Shown here: in pieces, positions 1-5,178 of the stretch
How the letters are laid out: each line of letters opens with the position of its first letter
How positions within the stretch are numbered: position 1 is the first letter of the stretch
NCBI GenBank assembly: GCA_023424355.1
Contig: JAFAEA010000336.1
Location: 1-5,178, forward strand
Direction of reading: 5' to 3'
From: Chloroflexota bacterium
Lineage (GTDB): Bacteria > Chloroflexota > Chloroflexia > Thermomicrobiales > UBA6265
DNA: 5,178 bases
Notes under the pieces: model-generated
Database searches by the model: none
Told to the model about the DNA's origin: nothing
The model's input: only the letters and a program-made list of their open reading frames with translations
Program-made: the position numbers and the translations under genes

Positions 1-168
1 GGCCTCATGATCGGCCTCGTTTGGGCGCTCAGTGATGGCTGGATGCCAACTGTGATCCCGGGCTGGGGTGCTCAATGGACCAATACCGTGATCTTCTCGA
101 TCCTGGTGCTGGTACTCGTCTTCAAGCCGGCCGGAATCTTCGGCAACTCGACCACTGAGAAGGTCTGA
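1..168 (+). CDS. livH: High-affinity branched-chain amino acid ABC transporter permease LivH, C-terminal fragment
   Basis: This is the last 55 codons of a gene whose start lies left of the window; frame 1 is open from base 1 to the TGA at 166-168. LivH-type permeases pair with LivM to form the inner-membrane channel for leucine, isoleucine, valine and sometimes other amino acids. The visible part has a hydrophobic stretch (residues 1-10 of the fragment), a short polar loop rich in Trp and Gly, and a final membrane helix (about 28-40, VIFSILVLVLVF). It ends with 'FKPAGIFGNSTTEKV', which matches the family's conserved end (Phe-Arg/Lys-Pro-x-Gly-Ile/Leu-x-Gly, then a short tail ending Glu-Lys-Val as in enterobacterial LivH). 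The position directly before livM fits the usual livH-livM-livG-livF order. UrtB-type urea permeases are related, but the following genes look like Liv rather than Urt. The truncation is only the window edge. Confidence 0.9.
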   Translation, partial: GLMIGLVWALSDGWMPTVIPGWGAQWTNTVIFSILVLVLVFKPAGIFGNSTTEKV

Positions 169-188
169 TACAGAAAGGAGCAACCACA

Positions 189-1412
189 ATGGCAGTTTCT
201 TCCGTACAGGCCAGAACTCAGGCGTTCTTCAACGAACGCAAGGAAGAGGATAGAGAACGCCTTCGTAAGGTGATCATCGGAGCGGTCATCGTTTCGCTAT
301 ATCCCATTCTCGATTCCATCTTTGGCTTCGGTCTTTTGCCATCGCTTATCCCTCTCATCATGTACGCGCTTTTGGCGCTCGGCCTCAACATCGTGGTCGG
401 CTATGCTGGCTTGCTCGATATTGGGTACGTAGCATTCTTCATCATCGGTGTGTATTCGCAGGCATTCCTCACCTCGCCGAACTCAATCTTCGTGCGCAAG
501 GGCTTTGTGCCTGAGTTCATGCAGAGTTTCTGGGTGGCGATGTTATTCGGCTGGATTCTCTCCGCCATCTTCGGTGTGCTCATTGGTGCACCAACCCTGC
601 GATTACGCGGTGACTACCTCGCGATTGTGACTCTGGGATTTGGCGAGATTGTGCCGGATTTCTTCACCAATGCCGCCGGTATCACAGGTGGTCCACGCGG
701 TATTGGCCAGATCGCCAAGCCGCCGACAATTCCACTTCCGGGTGGCCGCGAGATCTCGTTCTCTACCACCGACCATGTGGAATGGTTTTACCTGCTCATG
801 ATTGTGGGATTGATCACAATCTTCATGATTACGCGTCTCTACGATTCGCGGATGGGCCGGGCCTGGCAGGCGATTCGCGAAGATGAAATCGCCGCCGCAA
901 GCGTCGGCATCAATCCGGTAGGTACCAAGCTCTGGGCATTCGCGCTCGGTGCATCGTTCGCCGGTTTCGCGGGTTCCGTGTATGGCGGCTATGTTCAGGT
1001 TGTCTATCCAGATCAGTTCCAGTTCTCGCTTTCCATCCTCATCCTTTCCATGGTGATCCTGGGTGGTATCGGCAACATTTACGGTGTGCTCGCGGGTGCA
1101 CTCATCATTGGTACATTCGACCGTATTCTGGCCGTGAAACTCACAGGCCCCATGAATGCGCTCGGGCGGCAGATGGTGGAATGGGGTGGACCTTTCGAGG
1201 GCCTCGGGGAATTCCTCGCCGGGCACTCGCTTACGGCCGATCGTTTCCTCATCTTCGGTCTGGCATTGGTACTCGTGATGATCTTGCGACCGGGTGGACT
1301 CTTCCCGAGCAAGCAACGTGCTGCGGAAATGCAGGGCGATGACGATAACTTCGATTTCGATGATTACGAAACGAATCAAACCGTACGAGCAGCGCGAGCG
1401 GAGGAGGCCTAG
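189..1412 (+). CDS. livM: Branched-chain amino acid ABC transporter permease LivM
   Basis: This 407-residue membrane permease should form the translocation channel with LivH. A charged cytoplasmic N-terminus (1-27) is followed by hydrophobic segments near 28-45, 51-72, 74-94, 113-133, 142-155, 199-216, 247-268, 277-310 and 351-367. Family hallmarks are 'GLNIVVGYAGLLDIGY' (65-80), 'TLRLRGDYLAIVTLGFGEI' (136-154), 'GITGGPRGI' (164-172) and the ATPase-contacting EAA-like loop 'GRAWQAIREDEIAAASVGIN' (223-242). 'LGGIGNIYGVLAGA' (291-304) and the C-terminal 'LRPGGLFPS' (366-374) also fit. The start is supported by AAAGGAG at 174-180, 8 nt before the ATG and 20 nt after the livH stop. Two less usual parts are a long loop between the last two helices (about 312-350) and an acidic tail (Asp/Glu-rich, 381-394). 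It is cotranscribed with livH and livG by spacing. The substrate is inferred from the family, since no binding protein is visible. Confidence 0.96.
   Translation: MAVSSVQARTQAFFNERKEEDRERLRKVIIGAVIVSLYPILDSIFGFGLLPSLIPLIMYALLALGLNIVVGYAGLLDIGYVAFFIIGVYSQAFLTSPNSIFVRKGFVPEFMQSFWVAMLFGWILSAIFGVLIGAPTLRLRGDYLAIVTLGFGEIVPDFFTNAAGITGGPRGIGQIAKPPTIPLPGGREISFSTTDHVEWFYLLMIVGLITIFMITRLYDSRMGRAWQAIREDEIAAASVGINPVGTKLWAFALGASFAGFAGSVYGGYVQVVYPDQFQFSLSILILSMVILGGIGNIYGVLAGALIIGTFDRILAVKLTGPMNALGRQMVEWGGPFEGLGEFLAGHSLTADRFLIFGLALVLVMILRPGGLFPSKQRAAEMQGDDDNFDFDDYETNQTVRAARAEEA
1400..1407 (+). promoter_or_regulatory. Ribosome binding site that fixes the livG start
   Basis: GGAGGAGG lies inside the last codons of livM, 6 nt before the ATG at 1414. 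The reading frame is open further upstream with an ATG at 1294, but that would overlap livM by about 119 nt and add 40 residues with no resemblance to an ATPase N-terminus. The strong Shine-Dalgarno sequence and the one-base gap to the livM stop favour 1414. Confidence 0.85.
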
Positions 1413-1413
1413 C

Positions 1414-2316
1414 ATGGCAACAGGAACCACAACCGCTGCGAATCAATCAGGGGTAGCCACCTCCGATGTGGTGTTGGAGACACGAGGTCTCACACAGATC
1501 TTCGGTGGATTGGTCGCAGTAGATTCAGTAGATCTCAAGATTGAACGCGGTTCGATCACGAGCGTAATTGGCCCGAACGGTGCCGGAAAAACCACGTTCT
1601 TCAACATGATTGCCGGTATCTATCGGCCGACTCGCGGTCAGATCTTGTTGGATGGCCAGCTGATAGCGGAGGGCAGCAAGTCCTTGCGGCCGGATCAGGT
1701 GACCAAAATCGGCATCAGCCGAACGTTCCAGAACATTCGTCTGTTCTCGAATGTAAGTGCTATCGATAACGTGCTCATGGGGATGCACACGCGCATGCAC
1801 GCCATGCCCTGGCATGCGGTGCTTCGCACAAAGGGCCAGCGTGAAGAGGAGTTCCGGAGTCGTGCTCGCGCGTATGAGTTGCTCGATTACGTGGGACTGA
1901 GTAATTCCGCTCGGTCTACCGCGCGTAACCTCAGCTACGGCGATCAACGCCGCCTCGAGATTGCGCGCGCATTGGCAAGCGACCCTCGGCTGCTCTTGCT
2001 GGATGAACCGACTGCCGGTATGAATCCGCGTGAAACAGCTACGCTCACCACGTTCATCGATACCATGCGTAACGACCTGAACATGACCATTCTGCTCATT
2101 GAGCACGATATGAAGGTTGTGATGGGAATCAGCGATCACGTGGCGGTGCTCGATCATGGCAACAAGATCGCCGATGGCTCGCCGCAAGAGGTTCGCGAGA
2201 ACTCGCAGGTGGTGGAGGCCTACCTCGGTGCCGGTTCGGCAGAGGTTATCGCCCGTCTTTCAGGAGAACCAATGCCAGAAGTTGAGAAGGAGTCCACCGA
2301 TGTCGGCATCGAATGA
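1414..2316 (+). CDS. livG: Branched-chain amino acid ABC transporter ATP-binding protein LivG
   Basis: This 300-residue cytoplasmic ATPase should pair with LivF to power import through LivH-LivM. All nucleotide-binding motifs are present: Walker A GPNGAGKTT (53-61), Q-loop Gln106 in 'SRTFQNIRLF', and ABC signature LSYGDQRRLEIARAL (173-187, the LivG-style variant of LSGGQ). Walker B is LLLLDEP (193-199) with catalytic Glu198, and the switch His231 sits in 'IEHDM'. 'GISRTFQNIRLF' and 'LLIEHDMKVVMGISD' are typical of LivG and set it apart from LivF. The start at 1414 follows the livM stop by one base and has a strong ribosome binding site. Compared with common LivG lengths (about 255-260) it has extra, probably flexible residues at both ends: about 18 Ser/Thr/Ala-rich residues before the fold and about 28 after 'AYLG' (residues 273-300). 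The last 17 nt overlap livF. UrtD is a possible but less likely relative. Confidence 0.96.
   Translation: MATGTTTAANQSGVATSDVVLETRGLTQIFGGLVAVDSVDLKIERGSITSVIGPNGAGKTTFFNMIAGIYRPTRGQILLDGQLIAEGSKSLRPDQVTKIGISRTFQNIRLFSNVSAIDNVLMGMHTRMHAMPWHAVLRTKGQREEEFRSRARAYELLDYVGLSNSARSTARNLSYGDQRRLEIARALASDPRLLLLDEPTAGMNPRETATLTTFIDTMRNDLNMTILLIEHDMKVVMGISDHVAVLDHGNKIADGSPQEVRENSQVVEAYLGAGSAEVIARLSGEPMPEVEKESTDVGIE
2285..2292 (+). promoter_or_regulatory. Ribosome binding site that fixes the livF start
   Basis: AGAAGGAG lies within the 3' end of livG, 7 nt before the ATG at 2300. The livF frame is open further upstream with an ATG at 2156, but the extra 48 residues would be Arg-rich out-of-frame livG sequence unlike any LivF N-terminus. 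This site therefore supports a start at 2300. Confidence 0.85.
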
Positions 2317-3022
2317 GAGCATTATTACGCTCACTGATGTGAACTCCTACTACGGTCATATTCATGCGCTCAAGGGCATCTCTATCGATGTGAAGGCTGG
2401 GGAGGTCGTCACTCTCATCGGTTCCAATGGTGCCGGTAAGAGCACCACACTGCGAACCATCTCTGGTCTGCTCGCGCCGAGAACCGGTAGCGTGCTGTAC
2501 AAGGGACAGGAAATTGGCGGCGTTCCCGCACACAAGGTCGCAGCGATGGGGATTGCGCAATCGCCGGAAGGTCGCCGCATCTTCCCGCGCATGACCGTGC
2601 TGGAAAACCTCCGCATGGGTGCCTTTGTGCATGGCAATCCGGATCCTGCCGATCTCGATCGCGTGTTCGAACTCTTCCCGCGGCTGAAGGAGCGCACAAC
2701 GCAGAATGCGGGCACCATGAGCGGTGGTGAGCAGCAGATGCTTGCCATCGGCAGGGCGCTCATGCAGCATCCTCAGCTCCTGCTGCTGGATGAACCAAGC
2801 ATGGGACTCAGCCCGATTCTGGTGGAACAGATCTTCAGCATCATCAAGGACATCAACAAGCAGGGCACCACCGTGTTGTTGGTGGAGCAGAACGCACTCA
2901 TGGCGTTGGCTGTCGCCAATCGCGGTTACGTTCTGCAGACTGGACAGATTGTGTTGGCGGATGACGCCCGTGCATTGCTGGCCAACGAAACGGTACGCAA
3001 GGCGTACCTCGGCGAAGAATAA
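2300..3022 (+). CDS. livF: Branched-chain amino acid ABC transporter ATP-binding protein LivF
   Basis: This 240-residue cytoplasmic ATPase is the second nucleotide-binding subunit of the Liv importer. Its length is normal for LivF. Motifs are Walker A GSNGAGKST (41-49), Q-loop Gln87 in 'GIAQSPEGRRIFPRMTV', and ABC signature MSGGEQQMLAIGRAL (140-154). Walker B is LLLLDEP (160-166) with catalytic Glu165, followed by 'SMGLSP'. The switch position carries Gln197 ('LVEQNA') in place of His, which is the family norm for LivF rather than a defect. The 'YYGHIHALKGISIDV' opening and the 'LLANETVRKAYLGEE' end are also characteristic. The start at 2300 is set by its ribosome binding site and gives a 17-nt overlap with livG, suggesting translational coupling that keeps the two ATPases in balance. 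It is the last gene of the operon, and the stop is 5 nt before the terminator stem. UrtE is a related alternative but fits less well. Confidence 0.96.
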   Translation: MSASNESIITLTDVNSYYGHIHALKGISIDVKAGEVVTLIGSNGAGKSTTLRTISGLLAPRTGSVLYKGQEIGGVPAHKVAAMGIAQSPEGRRIFPRMTVLENLRMGAFVHGNPDPADLDRVFELFPRLKERTTQNAGTMSGGEQQMLAIGRALMQHPQLLLLDEPSMGLSPILVEQIFSIIKDINKQGTTVLLVEQNALMALAVANRGYVLQTGQIVLADDARALLANETVRKAYLGEE

Positions 3023-3027
3023 TTTCC

Positions 3028-3070
3028 AGGTGCGGGTCCCCTGGCTGGGAGGAACCCGCACCTTTTGTTT
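3028..3070 (+). terminator. Rho-independent terminator of the liv operon
   Basis: The arms AGGTGCGGGT (3028-3037) and ACCCGCACCT (3054-3063) form a perfect 10-bp GC-rich stem around a 16-nt loop. The loop has some C-rich and G-rich stretches that could pair further. A T-rich run, TTTTGTTT (3063-3070), follows directly. It begins 5 nt after the livF stop, where the end of the operon transcript is expected. This separates livF from the phosphorylase gene. Confidence 0.9.
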
Positions 3071-3110
3071 CCTCTCTATCCAGCAGCAGAGTTCACACCA
3101 TAATCTGAAG

Positions 3111-3116
3111 TAGAAT
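3111..3116 (+). promoter_or_regulatory. Possible -10 element for glgP
   Basis: TAGAAT matches the bacterial -10 consensus TATAAT at four of six positions and lies 80 nt before the glgP start, downstream of the liv terminator. No good -35 box sits at the standard distance: TTCACA at 3092-3097 is only 13 nt away. An alternative weak pair is TTGTTT (3148-3153) with TACTAC (3170-3175), 16 nt apart. A promoter somewhere in 3071-3180 is expected because a terminator precedes it, but its exact place is not settled by the sequence. Confidence 0.25.
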
Positions 3117-3127
3117 GACCCGTTGGG

Positions 3128-3154
3128 AGGGGTGATACTCATCACCTTTGTTTT
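3128..3154 (+). promoter_or_regulatory. Inverted repeat with T-rich run in the glgP upstream region (operator or attenuator candidate)
   Basis: GGTGAT (3131-3136) and ATCACC (3141-3146) are perfect 6-bp arms around the 4-nt loop ACTC. In RNA the stem can extend by two G-U pairs and one A-U pair (3128-3130 with 3147-3149), and the T-rich stretch TTTGTTTT (3147-3154) follows. It could be a dimeric repressor operator overlapping or following the promoter, a leader hairpin that attenuates transcription or stabilises the message, or a weak second terminator behind the liv operon. The sequence does not decide between these. I do not recognise the motif as the site of a known regulator. Confidence 0.4.
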
Positions 3155-3195
3155 CCATGTGAGCAGAACTACTACAGCACCGAAATGAGGAATCG

Positions 3196-5178
3196 ATGGG
3201 ATTCAAAGTCAAAACCAGCAGAGTCAACATCCCCAAGCGGATCGAACGACTGAACGAACTCAGCTATAACCTCTGGTGGACCTGGCACCTGCCGGCTCGC
3301 TATCTCTTCAAGGAATTGGATCCGGTACTCTGGGAAACCGTGAAGCAGAATCCGGTGCTTTTCCTACACCGCATAGAGCCAGAACGGCTGGTGAAAGCCG
3401 TCGCCGATCCGGCATTTCTGAGCCGATACGACGAAGTGATGCGGACCTTCGATGCCATGCTCAATGGCGCCGAGAGCGATACCTGGCTGGCACTGAATCA
3501 TCCGGAACTGGTGGGCAAGCAGGTTGCCTACTTCTCTGCCGAGTTTGGGTTGCATTCCGCACTTCCGATCTACTCTGGTGGTCTCGGTGTGCTCGCGGGC
3601 GATCATATCAAGGAAGCCAGCGATATGGGTCTGCCGCTCACCGCGGTGTCCTTGCTTTATCGACAGGGGTATCTGCAGCAGCGTATCGATAACACTGGCT
3701 GGCAGCAGGATGTACCTGCCATTCTCGAACCGGATTCCGAACCGGTTCAGCAGGTGTTGAATGCCGATGGTTCGCCGCTATTCGTGGAAGTGGATCTCCA
3801 CGATATCGACGGCATGCTCAAGCTTGCTGTTTGGCAGGTCAAGGTTGGCCGCGTATCTCTCTACCTGCTCGATTCCGATGTTGAAGGCAATCCTGAGTGG
3901 ACCCGCGAGCTCTCCAGCCGATTGTACGGTGGCGATACCTGGCATCGATTGCGTCAGGAAATCGTGCTCGGCATCGGTGGTGTGCGTCTGCTCCGCAAGT
4001 TGGGAATCAATCCCACCTTCTGGCACGCAAATGAGGGTCACGCGGCGCTCAGCATGATCGAACGCATGAGAGAGTACGTGGAGCAGGGGTTGGAAGTCTC
4101 CGAGGCTCAGGCACTCGTCGCTCGGCACACGGTGTTCACGACCCACACGCCGGTACCGGCAGGTCACGATATCTTCACTGAGCAGCAGATCGACCAATAC
4201 TTCAGTCAGTACTGGCCTGAGCTGAAGATGACTCGGGAAGAGTTCTACGCGCTCGGCGCACACGGCGATCAGCCGGGATTCAACTTCACCGCGCTTTCCA
4301 TGCGGCTCGCAGACTATCGCAATGGTGTGAGCGAAAAGCACGGCGAAGTAAGCCGAGAGATGTGGTTCGATATCTTCCCGGATGCCGATGCCAGTAACGC
4401 GCCCATCAAGCACATCACCAATGGTGTGCACCTGCGCACGTGGATCGGCAAGCACATGCGCGAGGCCTATGCCCGCTACCAGCCACAATACTGGAAGGAG
4501 CAGCAGGAGAAGGAGCATGTGTGGGATACCATTCTCAACATTCCCGATGAGGAGTTCTGGGCTGCCCATATCCGCGCCAAGCAGAGCCTGATTACCGCCA
4601 TGGATGAGCGAGCTCGCGCCCGCTTTGTTGGCGGCGATTTCGATGCCTGGCAGGTGCTCAGCTCGGGGCCGTTCCAGAGCCCACGAGTGCTCACCCTCGG
4701 ATTTGCCCGTCGATTCGCGACCTACAAGCGCGCCACGTTGCTGTTCCGCGATCTCGATCGCCTGCAGCGTATCCTCACCAATCCGGAGTTCCCGGTGCAG
4801 TTGGTGTTTGCCGGCAAGGCGCACCCGGCGGATGACGGCGGCAAGCAGCTCATCCGCGAGATCTACATGACCGCGCGTGATCCGAAGTTTGGCGGACGCA
4901 TCGCGTTTGTCGAGGATTACGAGATGAGCATCGCCCGCAATCTCGTTTCCGGTGTGGATGTGTGGGTAAACAATCCACGCTTCCCGCTTGAGGCATCCGG
5001 AACCAGCGGTATGAAGGCCGCCGCCAACGGCGTGCCGAACTTCTCCATCCTCGACGGCTGGTGGATCGAAGGCTTCCAGGAGAACCCGCGTAACGGTTGG
5101 GGAATCCAGCCGGCGATCGATCTCGAAGGCGATGAGCAGGATGAGTTCGAAGCCAATGCCATGTACGATGTGCTCGAG
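3196..5178 (+). CDS. glgP: Alpha-glucan (glycogen/maltodextrin) phosphorylase, GT35 family with N-terminal DUF3417 domain, 3'-truncated by the window
   Basis: The enzyme is a PLP-dependent cytoplasmic phosphorylase that cleaves alpha-1,4-glucan ends with phosphate to give glucose-1-phosphate. The frame is open for 661 codons to the window edge; long bacterial members run to about 850 residues. Residues about 12-115 ('RLNELSYNLWWTW', 'NPVLFL') resemble DUF3417, which precedes the catalytic part in this subgroup. The GT35 core then shows 'AYFSAEFGL' (111-119), 'YSGGLGVLAGDH' (126-137), 'FWHANEGHAAL' (275-285), 'TTHTPVPAGHD' (315-325) and 'ITNGVHLRTW' (407-416). 'ARRFATYKRATL' (504-515) carries Arg506 and Lys511, which match the phosphate-site Arg569/Lys574 of rabbit muscle phosphorylase. 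'EASGTSGMKAAANG' (599-612) contains Lys607, the expected PLP Schiff-base lysine. The ATG at 3196 has GAGGA (3187-3191) just 4-5 nt upstream and fits the family N-terminus. Whether glycogen or maltodextrin is preferred cannot be read from the sequence. Catalytic residues seen are intact. Confidence 0.95.
   Translation, partial: MGFKVKTSRVNIPKRIERLNELSYNLWWTWHLPARYLFKELDPVLWETVKQNPVLFLHRIEPERLVKAVADPAFLSRYDEVMRTFDAMLNGAESDTWLALNHPELVGKQVAYFSAEFGLHSALPIYSGGLGVLAGDHIKEASDMGLPLTAVSLLYRQGYLQQRIDNTGWQQDVPAILEPDSEPVQQVLNADGSPLFVEVDLHDIDGMLKLAVWQVKVGRVSLYLLDSDVEGNPEWTRELSSRLYGGDTWHRLRQEIVLGIGGVRLLRKLGINPTFWHANEGHAALSMIERMREYVEQGLEVSEAQALVARHTVFTTHTPVPAGHDIFTEQQIDQYFSQYWPELKMTREEFYALGAHGDQPGFNFTALSMRLADYRNGVSEKHGEVSREMWFDIFPDADASNAPIKHITNGVHLRTWIGKHMREAYARYQPQYWKEQQEKEHVWDTILNIPDEEFWAAHIRAKQSLITAMDERARARFVGGDFDAWQVLSSGPFQSPRVLTLGFARRFATYKRATLLFRDLDRLQRILTNPEFPVQLVFAGKAHPADDGGKQLIREIYMTARDPKFGGRIAFVEDYEMSIARNLVSGVDVWVNNPRFPLEASGTSGMKAAANGVPNFSILDGWWIEGFQENPRNGWGIQPAIDLEGDEQDEFEANAMYDVLE

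Noticed and set aside
603..1430. A 275-codon open frame on the minus strand across livM
   Set aside because: Its Cys/His/Arg/Glu-rich composition is typical of antisense to a hydrophobic membrane protein; no domain is recognisable.
2888..2893. LivF has Gln197 where many ABC ATPases have the switch His
   Set aside because: The 'VEQN' sequence is the usual form in LivF proteins, so it is not a sign of loss of function.
3115..3135. A six-codon open frame (Met-Thr-Arg-Trp-Glu-Gly) overlapping the hairpin before glgP, as a possible leader peptide
   Set aside because: It has no ribosome binding site, its ATG overlaps the candidate -10 element, and it has no run of regulatory codons.
2246..3145. 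A 299-codon open frame on the minus strand across livF
   Set aside because: It is antisense to the LivF motifs, runs through the terminator, has no family features and lacks a convincing ribosome binding site.
3727..3748. Repeated GAACCGG and a 10-bp palindrome GAACCGGTTC
   Set aside because: They fall inside glgP codons for a Glu-Pro-Asp-Ser-Glu-Pro stretch and are explained by the repeated Glu-Pro coding; nothing suggests a regulatory site.
3778..4824. A 348-codon open frame on the minus strand inside glgP
   Set aside because: It lies opposite a clear GT35 coding frame with all motifs intact. Its translation has no recognisable domain and is rich in His, Glu and Leu as expected from antisense of GC-biased codons.
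5173..5178. CTCGAG (XhoI site) exactly at the window end, as a possible clone boundary
   Set aside because: It continues the glgP reading frame as Leu-Glu, and a single hexamer at an arbitrary cut can arise by chance.

Overview
The window is an ordinary stretch of bacterial chromosome. It holds the distal part of a branched-chain amino acid ABC transport operon (livH end, livM, livG, livF), then an intrinsic terminator, then the first 661 codons of an alpha-glucan (glycogen/maltodextrin) phosphorylase gene that runs off the right edge. All genes are on the + strand. I see no RNA gene, mobile element, CRISPR array or repeat family, and no convincing undescribed system.

Organism: the base composition is moderate to moderately high GC, starts are ATG with purine-rich ribosome binding sites, and the phosphorylase is of the long bacterial type with an N-terminal DUF3417 domain. 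The overall look (LivM with a long loop before its last membrane helix and an 'RPGGLFPS' end, plus a DUF3417-type phosphorylase) would fit Chloroflexota or a similar deep-branching, non-proteobacterial group. This is an impression from family resemblance only and is of low confidence.

Layout: positions 1-168 are the last 55 codons of the permease LivH. livM (189-1412) follows after 20 nt, livG (1414-2316) after a single base, and livF (2300-3022) overlaps livG by 17 nt. The tight packing points to one transcript with translational coupling. A GC-rich hairpin with a T-run at 3028-3070 closes this operon. The 173-nt gap to the phosphorylase also holds a second, smaller perfect inverted repeat (3131-3146) followed by a T-rich run. 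It lies where a promoter or leader for the phosphorylase would be expected and is the only unexplained structure here. The phosphorylase starts at 3196 and is open to position 5178, so its C-terminal end (roughly 190 residues by family length) is outside the window.

Together, LivH and LivM would form the membrane channel and LivG and LivF the cytoplasmic ATPase pair of an importer for leucine, isoleucine, valine or related amino acids. The periplasmic or lipoprotein binding subunit (LivJ/LivK type) is not in the window and may lie upstream. The phosphorylase would break down storage or imported alpha-1,4-glucan to glucose-1-phosphate. It appears to be a separate transcription unit with no evident functional link to the transporter.
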